A stretch of 64,000 nucleotides of DNA from Paenarthrobacter ureafaciens (GTDB lineage Bacteria; Actinomycetota; Actinomycetes; Actinomycetales; Micrococcaceae), in assembly GCF_004028095.1 (NCBI RefSeq), contig NZ_SBHM01000007.1, positions 1,736,001 to 1,800,000 of the forward strand, written 5' to 3'. Both the position numbers and the translations under genes were made by a program. The stretch's first letter is position 1. Each line of letters starts with the position of its first letter. Shown one piece after another: positions 8,195 to 16,556 of this stretch. The notes below the pieces were generated by a model that saw nothing but the letters and a program-made list of their open reading frames with translations, did not search any database and had not been told where the DNA came from.

Positions 8195-8992
8195 TTGGCC
8201 GCACACACCGTTCCCGCCGTTCCCGTTCAGGGTGCCCAGGTGGTTGGGCGGGTCGCTGCCCTGTTAAGGCTCGTCGGCCGCAAGCCGGAAGGCATGTCCT
8301 TGGCAGGGCTGGTCCGCGAGTCCGGGCTGACCCGGCCAACTGCGTACAGGCTGCTGACGTCCCTGGCCGCGGAGGGGTTGGTGGAACACGAGGAAGCCAC
8401 CGGAAAATGGGTCCTGGGACCTGAAGTTTTCCTGCTTGGGTCCGTGGCCGCTGCCCGTTTTCCCATGGAGGACATCGCACGACCGTCCCTGCGGCGGCTC
8501 GCGGCCGAGACGGGGGAGAGCGCGTTCTTCTCCATCAGGCGCGGCAACGAGACGGTGTGCGTCCTGCGGGAGGAAGGTTCCTTCCCTGTTCGGTCATTCG
8601 TTTTGCATGAAGGCGTGCGGTTCCCGCTGGGGGTGGCCTCGGCCGGGACGGCGATCATGGCATTCCTGCCGGAGGAGGAACAGGACGTGCTGCTCACGGA
8701 CTGGGAAGCGCACGCCGGCGACTTTGCGGCCGGACATCCTGCCGGGGTGGTTCGGGAGAACCTGGAGAAGACCCGGTTGGCTGGTTATTCGGTAAACCCG
8801 GGGCTGGTCCTTGAGGGGAGCTGGGGGATGGGCGCCGCTGTGTTCGATCCCCAAGGACGTCCGGCGTGGGCGCTTTCCCTGACCGGAATCGAACCCCGGT
8901 TCAGGGGCGACCGCCAGGAGTTCCTGGGCAAGCTCCTGCTCGAGGAAGCCCACAGGATGACGTCACGGTTGCAGCGCTCCGCCCCCAACTAG
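8195..8992 (+). CDS. IclR-family transcriptional regulator
   Basis: 265 residues if translation starts at the TTG at 8195, which has AAGGAG seven bases upstream; an earlier ATG at 8138 lies before and through the operator and has no ribosome site. The winged helix (VGRVAALLRLVGRKPEGMSL, then ESGLTRPTAYRLLTSLAAEG) occupies residues 15-75, and the IclR effector domain follows (TGESAFFSIRRGNETVCVL, VASAGTAIMAFLP). Divergent from the CoA-transferase/thiolase operon, which it probably controls together with itself. Its TAG stop is supplied by the palindromic repeat that begins at 8987. Confidence 0.9.
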   Translation: MAAHTVPAVPVQGAQVVGRVAALLRLVGRKPEGMSLAGLVRESGLTRPTAYRLLTSLAAEGLVEHEEATGKWVLGPEVFLLGSVAAARFPMEDIARPSLRRLAAETGESAFFSIRRGNETVCVLREEGSFPVRSFVLHEGVRFPLGVASAGTAIMAFLPEEEQDVLLTDWEAHAGDFAAGHPAGVVRENLEKTRLAGYSVNPGLVLEGSWGMGAAVFDPQGRPAWALSLTGIEPRFRGDRQEFLGKLLLEEAHRMTSRLQRSAPN

Positions 8993-9046
8993 GTCGCATT
9001 AGTGCGCGTTTTGAGCGGGCAAAACGCGCACAAATGCGACCTAGTT
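8987..9046. repeat. long palindromic repeat, copy 2
   Basis: A near-perfect inverted repeat: left arm 8987-9012 (starts AACTAGGTCGCATTAGTGCG), eight-base loop GAGCGGGC, right arm 9021-9046, with one mismatch over 26 bases. The arms match the outline of the copy at 5273-5332. The first bases provide the stop codon of the iclR gene. The RNA would form a very stable hairpin, so it may end transcription of iclR and of the convergent acetyltransferase gene. Confidence 0.85.
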
Positions 9047-9100
9047 GGGTAGGTGGGGGTAGGTGGGGGTAGGTCGGGGTAGGTGGGGGTAAGCGGGACG
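9047..9100. repeat. G-rich 10-bp tandem repeat
   Basis: Four copies of AGGTGGGGGT (one with a T-to-C change giving AGGTCGGGGT) at 9051-9090, then a degenerate fifth. It directly follows the palindrome and ends just before the stop of the acetyltransferase gene. The G-runs on one strand could form a quadruplex. Confidence 0.8.
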
Positions 9101-9106
9101 GGGTTG

Positions 9107-9685
9107 TTAGGCGGAATCGAGGTTCAAGCGCATCAGGACCCTCGGGAAGCCGTTAAGGACGGACGTGGTTTCAGCGACCTTCGTGAAACCCGCCTTCTCG
9201 AAAAGCCTTCGTGTGCCGACGTACGCCATGGTGAGGTCCACTTTGCTGCCCCTGTTGTCCACGGGGTAGCCCTCGATCGCGGGAGCGCCATGACTTCTGG
9301 CCAGCTCGACGGCGCCGCGAAGCAGGTGATGGGAAATTCCCTTGCCCCGGTGGCCTGGCCGCACCCGGATGCACCACACGGACCAAACCTCGGAATCGTC
9401 CACATGGGGGATCTTCCGGCTCGTTGCGAAACTGGTGTCCGCGCGCGGGTGGACGGCCGCCCATCCAACTACCTCGCCGCCGTCGTACGCCAACACGCCG
9501 GGAGGCGGGTCTTCGGCAACCAGTTTTTCCACGAACTTGCCGCGCTCTTCCCGCTGGAGGCTCTGGTTCAGCTTGGACGGGATGCGGTAACTCAGGCACC
9601 AGCACACGTTTGAGCCTGGATTCCTGGGGCCGACCATGGTTTTGACGTCGTCGAACACCGTAGCGGGCCGCACTTCGATTGCCAT
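9107..9685 (-). CDS. GNAT-family N-acetyltransferase
   Basis: 192 residues. After MAIEVRPATVFDD, the central part has the acetyl-CoA-binding loop IRVRPGHRGKGISHHLLRGA (motif A, RGxGxG/S type, about residues 108-127) and EGYPVDNRG, then a C-terminal AYVGTRRLFEKAGFTKV, typical of GNAT proteins. A WCLSYRIP stretch near residue 28 resembles a subgroup of small-molecule acetyltransferases common in actinobacteria. Substrate unknown. Convergent with the iclR gene and separated from it by repeats only. Confidence 0.85.
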   Translation of the reverse strand: MAIEVRPATVFDDVKTMVGPRNPGSNVCWCLSYRIPSKLNQSLQREERGKFVEKLVAEDPPPGVLAYDGGEVVGWAAVHPRADTSFATSRKIPHVDDSEVWSVWCIRVRPGHRGKGISHHLLRGAVELARSHGAPAIEGYPVDNRGSKVDLTMAYVGTRRLFEKAGFTKVAETTSVLNGFPRVLMRLNLDSA

Positions 9686-9951
9686 CCGCCCATCCTGTCA
9701 CCGGCATGGGGCATTTAGCCATAGTCAGGCGGGATGGGGGAGAGGGCGCCGGGCCCGGACCTGACGTGGGAAAACAGGTGAAAGAAAGTAACCTTTGAAA
9801 TTTTTTCAATCCACACCCATCCACCCGGACATCACCTCCGAATAGCTGATGAGACACAAACAAAACCGGAAGAGCGGAAGCGACGCCGGACCGCCCGTGT
9901 CCCACACCCGAATGGACCCAGCACCAGGTTCCTCAGAGCAAGGAGAATGAC

Positions 9952-10638
9952 ATGTTGTCCACCAAGCGCCCCGCCCTCGCCTTCGTTGGCCTCACCGCAG
10001 CCGCCCTCATGGGACTGACGGCCTGTGGTGGTTCGAGCACCTCCAGCTCCCCCTCGTCCTCTGCGGCCCCGGAGACCTCCTCCATGGCACCGTCGCCATC
10101 AGCCTCCGCCAGCGAATCGATGGGTTCCAGCGCAGCCATGGATCCCGCCAGCAACCTGGTCGGCCCGGGTTGCGCCGGCTACGCCGCCCAGGTTCCCGAC
10201 GGCGCAGGTTCGGTTGCGGGAATGGCGCAGGATCCCGTTGCCGTGGCCGCCTCCAACAACCCGCTGCTCAAGACCCTGACCGCCGCAGTATCCGGCAAGT
10301 TGAACCCCAAGGTGGATCTCGTCTCCACGCTGAACGGCAGCGAGTTCACGGTGTTTGCTCCCGTTGACGACGCGTTCGCCAAGATTGACCCCGCTACGAT
10401 CGAAACGCTCAAGACCGACGATGCCCTGCTGAGCAAGATCCTCACGTATCACGTTGTCCCCGGACAGCTGACCCCGGACCAGGTAGTGGGAACCCACAAG
10501 ACCGTCCAGGGCGGCGAAGTGACGGTGGGTGGCAGCAAGGACGCCCTGACCGTCAATGACGCCAACGTCATTTGCGGTGGCGTGCAGACTGCCAATGCCA
10601 CGGTCTACCTGATCGACTCCGTGCTGATGCCCAAGTAA
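9952..10638 (+). CDS. fasciclin-domain lipoprotein (MPT70/MPB83-like)
   Basis: 228 residues with CAAGGAGA seven bases before the ATG. A lipoprotein signal ([14 protein letters not shown], Cys at about residue 25) and a Ser/Pro/Ala linker precede a single fasciclin (FAS1) domain: [39 protein letters not shown] and a terminal [14 protein letters not shown]1 proteins of actinobacteria are surface adhesion or matrix proteins. A strong terminator follows at 10654. The 266 bases upstream hold an A/T-rich stretch (9785-9815) that may be its promoter; nothing else is visible there. Confidence 0.92.
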   Translation: MLSTKRPALAFVGLTAAALMGLTACGGSSTSSSPSSSAAPETSSMAPSPSASASESMGSSAAMDPASNLVGPGCAGYAAQVPDGAGSVAGMAQDPVAVAASNNPLLKTLTAAVSGKLNPKVDLVSTLNGSEFTVFAPVDDAFAKIDPATIETLKTDDALLSKILTYHVVPGQLTPDQVVGTHKTVQGGEVTVGGSKDALTVNDANVICGGVQTANATVYLIDSVLMPK

Positions 10639-10653
10639 ACCCCTCCACGCATG

Positions 10654-10691
10654 AACAGGGCGGGTGCCGGAAATCCGGCACCCGCCCTGTT
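10654..10691 (+). terminator. intrinsic terminator after fasciclin gene
   Basis: Perfect 17-base arms AACAGGGCGGGTGCCGG (10654-10670) and its complement (10675-10691) around an AAAT loop, starting 15 bases after the stop codon. The trailing run is TGCTGTCTCT, only weakly T-rich. Confidence 0.85.
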
Positions 10692-10735
10692 GCTGTCTCT
10701 ATGTTGGCCCCGGGCTTATGTCCCGGGGCAACGGC

Positions 10736-10963
10736 CTACCTTCCCAGGTCGCTGTCCACGTAGGAACCTGGCCGTGAGTGTTCCGAGCCGCACGGGCACC
10801 CGCCGCTGAGCTCGATGCGCACCGTCACGGGGTTGGCTGAATCAACGGTGAACGATACCTGGTCCTTGGAATCCTTGATGACGTGGAGGGTGCTGTGCGC
10901 CGGGGAAGCGCCGGAGGCCACGGAGGCGTCTGAAGCCACGGAGGCCACGGAGGTTGAGGTCAT
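10736..10963 (-). CDS. small hypothetical protein following the BCCT transporter
   Basis: 75 residues, MTSTSVASVASDASVASGAS at the amino end, then FTVDSANPVTVRIELSGGCPCGSEH. AAGGTG lies about nine bases before the ATG. It starts 39 bases after the transporter stop on the same strand, so it is probably the last gene of that transcript. The paired cysteines in GGCPCG could bind metal or be redox-active. No family recognised; the Ser/Ala repeat could be coding noise, so certainty is moderate. Confidence 0.5.
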   Translation of the reverse strand: MTSTSVASVASDASVASGASPAHSTLHVIKDSKDQVSFTVDSANPVTVRIELSGGCPCGSEHSRPGSYVDSDLGR

Positions 10964-11002
10964 GATGTGACACCTTACTGCTGGTGGTTGGGGGAGTGTT
11001 CG

Positions 11003-13024
11003 CTACTTGTCTTCAGGAGACCGCGGCGTGCTGTCAACGGTTGGGATGCTGCCGGTAGGCGTACCGCCGGGACAGTCCGAATCCGGGCAGGTCTCCGCGC
11101 ATTCGTGCTTGGTGACGAGGTCGAACTGGACACCGCGGTGCTGTTCGACGCCGGTGCGGATGGCCCGCTCCACCACGGAGGTTGCCAGCCGACGCCGGAG
11201 CGACAGGGGATCGCGCCTGAGGTCCTTGGCGAGCGCGAAGCAAAGCAGCAGCATGACCAGGATGAACGGCAGGGCGGCCACGATGGTGACCCTTTGGAGG
11301 CCGGACAAGGCTTCCGAGGGTTCATCACCGCCGGCAAGCAACATGACAGCTGCAACTGCACCGGTGAGGGTTCCCCAGAAGATCACTACTCCGCGCCGCG
11401 GGTGTTCGGCACCGTTGGAGCTGAGGGATCCCATGACGATGGAAGCGGCGTCCGCACCGGTGACGAAGAAGATCGCCACCAGGACCATGGCCAGCGCGAT
11501 GACACCCACAGTGAGCCACTCGGGCATGCCCAGGTTCTTGACCAGATCGAAAAGGGCGCCGTCGAAGTTGATGGAGGGGGCGCCGTCGACCATTGTCACC
11601 AAGCCGGGAGTCCCCGCCTTGTCTGCTTCCTGCTGGACGTGGAAGGCAGTGCCGCCGAAGATGCAGAACCAGATGACGCTGACGATGCTCGGTACCAGCA
11701 GGACGCCGGTGACGAACTGGCGGATGGTACGGCCACGGCTGATGCGGGCGATGAACAGGCCAACGAAGGGCGTCCAGGAGATCCACCAGGCCCAGTAGAA
11801 GATGGTCCAGCTGGTCATCCAGCTGCGCAGGGCGTCATCTCCCACTGCTTCGGTCCGGGAGGACATCTCGGCCAGGTCGCGGGCGTAGTCGCCTACGGCG
11901 GAGGGAATGAGGTTCAGGATGAAGAGCGTGGGGCCGGCAACGAACACAATCAAGGCCAGGACAACGGCCAGGACCATGTTGATGTTGGACAACCACTGGA
12001 TGCCGCGGCTGATGCCGGACACGGCCGAGGCCACGAAGCAGAACGTCAGGATGGCAACGATGACTACAAGGACGGGGGTGCCGACTTCGCCCATCCAACC
12101 GTTGGACGTCAGGCCGCTGCCGATCTGGAGGGCACCGAGGCCCAGGGAAGCTGCCGTTCCGAAGAGCGTGGCAAAGATGGCCAGGATGTTGATGAACTTC
12201 CCGAGGGGTCCCTCCACCATCCGGATGCCGAACAGCGAGGTGAAGGCCGCGGAGACCAGTTGCTTCCGGCCGAGGCGGTAGGTGCCGTAGGCCATGGCGA
12301 TGCCGACTACTGCGTACATCGCCCATGGGTGGAGCGTCCAGTGGAAAATCGAGGTGGCCATGGCGGTCTGGATGGCATCGGGCGTACGGCCATCCACCGT
12401 GCCGGGCGGAGGCGAGATGTAGTGGAACAGCGGCTCGGCAACTCCATAGAACATGAGCCCGATGCCCATGCCGGCTGCGAACATCATCGCTACCCAGGAG
12501 ATGGTGCGGAACTCGGGCTTCTCGCCGTCCTTGCCCAGCGGGATGTTGCCGAACTTGCCCAAGGCAAGCCACAGCACGAAGATCACGAAAAGCGAGGCGA
12601 GAACCATGAACAGCCATCCCGTGTACTCCATGACCCAGTTGAGGGCCCCCTTGGAGGTTTCAGAGAGGCTGTCCCTGCCAACAAATCCCCAGACCACGAA
12701 GGCGACGGCGATGGCGCCTGTGATTCCGAAGGTGACTTTGTCGAGGGTAAGTTTGCGGTTCCGGCGGGCTGAGACGGCCTGCTCGGTCTTGGCGTTGCGA
12801 AGTTCCTCCAGGATCTGTTCGTACTCTTCAGAGTCGGGGAGGGTTTCTGCCGTGCCTTCCTCGGGGTCGAGGACTGCGGGGTTTGATTCATCGGGGGAAA
12901 CGCTGATGACTTCATCAAGCGTTTCCCTGGTGGTGGGCTCCTTGTCAGCCGGAGTTTCAGCCGGCGTATTGTCTGCCGGTAACTCTTCTGGTGTCAGGGA
13001 TTTTGTGTCACTGCTTATAGCCAT
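11003..13024 (-). CDS. BCCT-family betaine/carnitine/choline transporter
   Basis: 673 residues from the ATG at 13024 (AAGGA seven bases upstream; an ATG nine codons earlier lacks a site). Twelve membrane spans follow an unusually long acidic, Glu/Pro/Thr-rich cytoplasmic extension of about 95 residues. Family marks include GMGIGLMFYGVAEPLFHY, the FHWTLHPWAMYAVVG block (the aromatic betaine-binding segment is here), and WWISWTPFVGLFIARISRGR. BCCT carriers are Na+- or H+-coupled importers of quaternary ammonium compounds. Its place beside dimethylglycine oxidase and the C1-oxidation genes suggests import of glycine betaine as carbon and nitrogen source rather than only osmoprotection. Confidence 0.92.
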   Translation of the reverse strand: MAISSDTKSLTPEELPADNTPAETPADKEPTTRETLDEVISVSPDESNPAVLDPEEGTAETLPDSEEYEQILEELRNAKTEQAVSARRNRKLTLDKVTFGITGAIAVAFVVWGFVGRDSLSETSKGALNWVMEYTGWLFMVLASLFVIFVLWLALGKFGNIPLGKDGEKPEFRTISWVAMMFAAGMGIGLMFYGVAEPLFHYISPPPGTVDGRTPDAIQTAMATSIFHWTLHPWAMYAVVGIAMAYGTYRLGRKQLVSAAFTSLFGIRMVEGPLGKFINILAIFATLFGTAASLGLGALQIGSGLTSNGWMGEVGTPVLVVIVAILTFCFVASAVSGISRGIQWLSNINMVLAVVLALIVFVAGPTLFILNLIPSAVGDYARDLAEMSSRTEAVGDDALRSWMTSWTIFYWAWWISWTPFVGLFIARISRGRTIRQFVTGVLLVPSIVSVIWFCIFGGTAFHVQQEADKAGTPGLVTMVDGAPSINFDGALFDLVKNLGMPEWLTVGVIALAMVLVAIFFVTGADAASIVMGSLSSNGAEHPRRGVVIFWGTLTGAVAAVMLLAGGDEPSEALSGLQRVTIVAALPFILVMLLLCFALAKDLRRDPLSLRRRLATSVVERAIRTGVEQHRGVQFDLVTKHECAETCPDSDCPGGTPTGSIPTVDSTPRSPEDK

Positions 13025-13188
13025 GAGCGGGTCCTTTGCTCGGCGAGTCATGGGCTTGCGTTTCTACGAGGCCCGGTTGTGGGACCGATTCCGGATAACG
13101 GGCGGATTGCTACCGGATTGGGGCCGGTGAGCGTTCCGCAAGAATCAACAACATTCGCGTTATGCAACAGAGTGCGCCCCGTCACACC

Positions 13189-13234
13189 CGAAAGTCAAGC
13201 ACTTTCGCTTCTTTGACGCACATTGATATACCAG
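13189..13234. promoter_or_regulatory. operator candidates upstream of BCCT gene
   Basis: An inverted repeat CGAAAG-TCAAGCA-CTTTCG (13189-13207) and, 15 bases on, TTGATATACCAG (13223-13234), which on the minus strand reads CTGGTATATCAA and resembles the CTGATATAT motif at 17924-17958 and 25456-25491. Both lie in the 258-base gap between the iclR stop and the transporter start. Function inferred from recurrence and position. Confidence 0.45.
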
Positions 13235-13282
13235 TTGGCTTTGAGCTGGACTTATGCAAAAAGGCGTTACGGACGGCCGAAA

Positions 13283-14089
13283 TTACTGGTGCCGGTAGCC
13301 CATCTTGGCGCTGATGGCGAGGCCTGCCTCGCGGAGCCCCTCGATGAGGCCGGGCTGGTCTTCGGGAGCGAAGCGGAATGCGGGGCCGGAGATGCTGACG
13401 GCCGCAATGACGGTCCCCAAATGGTTGAAGACAGGCACGGCAATAGCGGTGAGGCCAATTTCGAATTCCTCATGCACTATCGCGTAGCCCTGGCGTGCAA
13501 CATCGTGGAGCTGCTTCTCGAGATCTCCACGGTTGGTCACGGTCCGGGGCGTGCGGGCAGGCAGGCCCACTGCTTTGAAGACCTGGGTTCGCTCGTCCGC
13601 GGTCAACGCAGCCAGGAGCACCTTCCCGCTGGACGTGGCATGGAGGGGCGTGAGGCTGCCAACCCAGTCGTAGGTGGCCAGGGTGGAAGGACCCATGGCC
13701 TGATCCACGTTGACGGCGTAGTTGGAACGCAGCACGGCAAGATTGACGGTTTCCTTGTACTCACCGGCGAGGGCTTCCAGGACTTCGCGGGCCTCGTGCA
13801 CCACGCTCAGCCTGCCGGGAATGGACGAGGCCAGGCGCAGGATGCCGAACCCAAGCTGGTACTTGCCACGTTCGCTGTTCTGGCGGACCAGCTCCCGGGT
13901 GACCAGCGAACCCACCAGCCGCGACACCGTGGACTTGTGCACGCCCATTTCCTCGGCGATCTCGCTGACGCCGGCATCACCCTTGCGGGCGAGGATCTCC
14001 AGGATTTGGAGCGCGCGGTCTACAGACTGGACGCCTCCGCTTTGGGTCTCTGCGTCATTGTCGATGTCCGGGTTGCTGCGTGCGGCCAT
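13283..14089 (-). CDS. IclR-family transcriptional regulator
   Basis: 268 residues from the ATG at 14089, which has AGGA seven bases upstream; a GTG two codons earlier is possible. The amino winged helix reads VQSVDRALQILEILARKGDA and MGVHKSTVSRLVGSLVTREL (residues 20-70); the effector-binding domain has PLHATSSGKVLLAAL and the terminal AVPVFNHLGTVIAAVSISGP. It sits between the BCCT carrier and fdhD on the same strand, so it probably controls betaine or C1 catabolism genes. Effector unknown. Confidence 0.9.
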   Translation of the reverse strand: MAARSNPDIDNDAETQSGGVQSVDRALQILEILARKGDAGVSEIAEEMGVHKSTVSRLVGSLVTRELVRQNSERGKYQLGFGILRLASSIPGRLSVVHEAREVLEALAGEYKETVNLAVLRSNYAVNVDQAMGPSTLATYDWVGSLTPLHATSSGKVLLAALTADERTQVFKAVGLPARTPRTVTNRGDLEKQLHDVARQGYAIVHEEFEIGLTAIAVPVFNHLGTVIAAVSISGPAFRFAPEDQPGLIEGLREAGLAISAKMGYRHQ

Positions 14090-14151
14090 GGTCACATCCT
14101 AGACTGGCCCGTCACGGGGCCGGCGTTGGGGCCCGTCCCGGGTCTAGGGGA

Positions 14152-15033
14152 TCAGGGACTCACGGTGGCCTCCTCAAGGCCCGTGCGGAGCGGGAGGCCC
14201 ACCCGTTCCCTGCCGGCGTACACGTTGAGGCTGCGTCCACGGCTGAAGCCCACCAGGGTCAGTCCCGTTTCGGCCGCGAGTTCCACTGCCAGGCTGGACG
14301 GGGCGCTGACCGCTGACAGGACGGGGATTCCCGCGAGGGCGGCCTTCTGGACGAGCTCGAACGACGCCCGCCCGGAGACCTGCAGGACCAGGCCGGACAA
14401 CGGCAGCAGGCCCTGCCTGAGCGCCCAGCCCACCACTTTGTCCACCGCGTTATGACGGCCCACGTCTTCACGCAGGCACAACAGTTCCGGCCGGGAGCCG
14501 TCCACCTTGAAGAGACCTGCGGCGTGGACTCCGCCGGTCCTGTCAAAGACGGCCTGTGCGTCCCGCAGCCGTTCGGGCAGTTCGGCGAGCACGTCCACAG
14601 GCACCTGGAGGGCGTCCTGCGATGCGTCGAAATGGATGGTCTTCCGGACAGCTTCAATGGAATCAGTGCCACAGATGCCGCATGAGCTGGAGGTGTAGAC
14701 GTGCCTCATGGTGTCCGGCAAGGGAACGTCCGGTCGGAGCTGTGCTTCCACCACGTTGAAGGTTTGGATGCCGTCCCGTTCGCCCGCGCAGAAGCGCAGG
14801 GACACGAGTTCGGCCTGGTGGCGGATGATGCCTTCGGACACCAGGAACCCCGCCACGAGGTCGAAGTCGTCGCCCGGAGTCCTCATGGTCACGGAAAATG
14901 ACGTGCCGCCCAAACGGATTTCCAGCGGCTCTTCGGCGGCCAGTACGTCTTCCTTGAACCGGATGGGGTGTTCGGCGCCGGTCCCGTCCAGTTGGAAACG
15001 GTGGATCTTCCGGCGTTGCGTCATGCGTGCCAT
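14152..15033 (-). CDS. fdhD: formate dehydrogenase accessory sulfurtransferase FdhD
   Basis: 293 residues from the ATG at 15033. The sulfur-carrying cysteine pair is in YTSSSCGICGTDSIEAV (about residues 112-128). GGVHAAGLF and CLREDVGRHNAVDKVVGWAL are the conserved FdhD blocks that bind the molybdenum cofactor. FdhD passes sulfur from a cysteine desulfurase to the bis-MGD cofactor, without which formate dehydrogenase is inactive. The start overlaps the end of moeA by 13 bases, so the two are coupled. The client enzyme is presumably the molybdopterin oxidoreductase at 17999-20320. Confidence 0.95.
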   Translation of the reverse strand: MARMTQRRKIHRFQLDGTGAEHPIRFKEDVLAAEEPLEIRLGGTSFSVTMRTPGDDFDLVAGFLVSEGIIRHQAELVSLRFCAGERDGIQTFNVVEAQLRPDVPLPDTMRHVYTSSSCGICGTDSIEAVRKTIHFDASQDALQVPVDVLAELPERLRDAQAVFDRTGGVHAAGLFKVDGSRPELLCLREDVGRHNAVDKVVGWALRQGLLPLSGLVLQVSGRASFELVQKAALAGIPVLSAVSAPSSLAVELAAETGLTLVGFSRGRSLNVYAGRERVGLPLRTGLEEATVSP

Positions 15034-16388
15034 GGGGCGTGCCTTTGTTCGTTGGTGACAGGCCTGTCCGTGAACTGCGGTGGTTGGACCCACGGCAGTG
15101 GCATGACCTGCACAGCGTGGCCGGCCTCGACCCCCTGGGGCGGCACCGCCATGATTCCGTCCGCCCATGCGAGGCCACGCATCATGCCGGGGCCGGTGTG
15201 GGAGGCCGGGATGGCCAAGCCGTGGACAAAAGTGCAGGGGACAAGCCGGGTCCTGACGGGATCCGGCTCGAAATCCGCGCCGGAGGTCATGATCACGGTG
15301 TCGGGCGGCTGCCGGTTGCCGAGGGCGGCCAGCAACGGTTCGCCGATGGTGATGAGGGCAACCATGGCCGCCAGCGGATTTCCCGGCAGTCCGATGATGA
15401 AGCGGCCATCCGGGAGCGCGGCCAGCACGGCGGGGTGGCCGGGCCGCATGGCGATCCCGTCAAGCAGCAGGCGCCCACCCAAGGCCTCAACTACAGTGCG
15501 GAAATGATCGGTCCCGGACTTGCCGGTGCCGCCTGTGGTGATGATGACATCCGCCGGTTGGCCGCTGCCTGAAACAGCCGCGCTGACTGAACCAGCCGGG
15601 CTGCCTGCACCGCCCAGGGCAGCACCGCCCAGGGCGGCCAGCCATTCTTCATAGGAGTCGCCGATCCTGCGCTGCCCGGACGGAACGCCGCCAAGCCGCG
15701 AAATGACGGCGCCAAGCTGCGGCCCGAACGTATCGCGCACCTGTCCCGGCGCGGGCTCACCCGAAGTGACCACTTCCGAGCCGGTCAGCACGACGGCGAC
15801 CAGCGGCTTGCGCTGCACGGCCACCTCGTCGTGGCCTGCTACGGCGGCGAGGGCAATGTGGGCGGGGTTCAAAAGGGTTCCCGCGGGAATGAGGACATCA
15901 CCGGCGGCTGCTTCTTCACCAGCCGGACGGATGTGGCGGCCGGCAGATACCTCACCCGGTTTCGCTTCGGGAATGAGGACGAGATTCCGGGCGCCTGGGG
16001 CGTCCCCGGTCAGCATTCCGCTTTCCTTCCGGAGGATGGACGTTGCGCCCTCGGGGACAACGCCACCCGTGGCAATGGTGCTTGCCTCGCCCGGGAAGAG
16101 CCGGGTGCCGCGTTCAAGCCGGGTGCCGCGCTCAACCAGAATCCAGGGGCCGGAGCCCCTGACCGCCCACCCGTCCATGGCCGAGGACGCATAGTGCGGA
16201 ATGTCCTGGCGGGCCCTCACCTCCAAAGCCAGGGCACTCCCGATGGCTTCTGCAAGCGGTACCAAAGCAGCTCCGAGGGGGCGGGCACAGTCAAAGGCTG
16301 CCTGGCGCGCTGCGGACCACGTAGCTCCGTGGTTCTTGTTGCAGGACCCGTTTGCGGTCGAAACGTCGGAGACTTCCCGGACAAGCAT
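15021..16388 (-). CDS. moeA: molybdopterin molybdenumtransferase MoeA
   Basis: 455 residues from the ATG at 16388 (AGGAG about eleven bases upstream). It inserts molybdate into adenylylated molybdopterin. Family blocks: IPHYASSAMDGWAVRG (residues 51-66), IATGGVVPEGA, then VVLTGSEVV, IITTGGTGKSGTDHFRTVVE, MRPGHPAVLAAL and IIGLPGNPLAAMVAL. An Ala/Gly/Ser-rich insertion (about 25 residues around LGGAALGGAGSPAGSV) separates the TGSEVV region from the TTGGTG loop. Operon with fdhD: both serve the formate dehydrogenase in this cluster. Confidence 0.94.
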   Translation of the reverse strand: MLVREVSDVSTANGSCNKNHGATWSAARQAAFDCARPLGAALVPLAEAIGSALALEVRARQDIPHYASSAMDGWAVRGSGPWILVERGTRLERGTRLFPGEASTIATGGVVPEGATSILRKESGMLTGDAPGARNLVLIPEAKPGEVSAGRHIRPAGEEAAAGDVLIPAGTLLNPAHIALAAVAGHDEVAVQRKPLVAVVLTGSEVVTSGEPAPGQVRDTFGPQLGAVISRLGGVPSGQRRIGDSYEEWLAALGGAALGGAGSPAGSVSAAVSGSGQPADVIITTGGTGKSGTDHFRTVVEALGGRLLLDGIAMRPGHPAVLAALPDGRFIIGLPGNPLAAMVALITIGEPLLAALGNRQPPDTVIMTSGADFEPDPVRTRLVPCTFVHGLAIPASHTGPGMMRGLAWADGIMAVPPQGVEAGHAVQVMPLPWVQPPQFTDRPVTNEQRHAPWHA

Positions 16389-16427
16389 GGATCTCCATCT
16401 CCTGGGTTGGATCAAGGCCGGTGCCTG

Positions 16428-16446
16428 ACGACTCCCTAAAAGTCGT
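16428..16446. promoter_or_regulatory. inverted repeat upstream of moeA
   Basis: ACGACT-CCCTAAA-AGTCGT, six-base arms, 40 bases before the moeA start. A related direct pair GCCTGACGACT/GCCTGACAACT overlaps it. A possible operator for the moeA-fdhD transcript; no regulator assigned. Confidence 0.35.
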
Positions 16447-16492
16447 TGCCTGACAACTGCCAAAACTGTTGATAAAGCCTTAAAAACGGACG

Positions 16493-16534
16493 CCGGGGGC
16501 GGCCGGCCTTCCCGTTGTGCCGTGCCGCCCCCGG
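16493..16534 (-). terminator. intrinsic terminator after formaldehyde dehydrogenase
   Basis: Arms CCGGGGGCGGC (16493-16503) and GCCGCCCCCGG (16524-16534) form a GC-rich hairpin. On the minus strand it is followed by CGTCCGTTTTTAAGG, a T-run, 23 bases after the fdhA stop. Confidence 0.85.
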
Positions 16535-16556
16535 TATCCGGGCTGACGTACTGGTG

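Noticed and set aside
10967..12772. 601-codon plus-strand frame opposite the BCCT gene
   Set aside because: Gln/Gly/Asp/His-rich composition typical of an antisense membrane-protein gene; no start signal.
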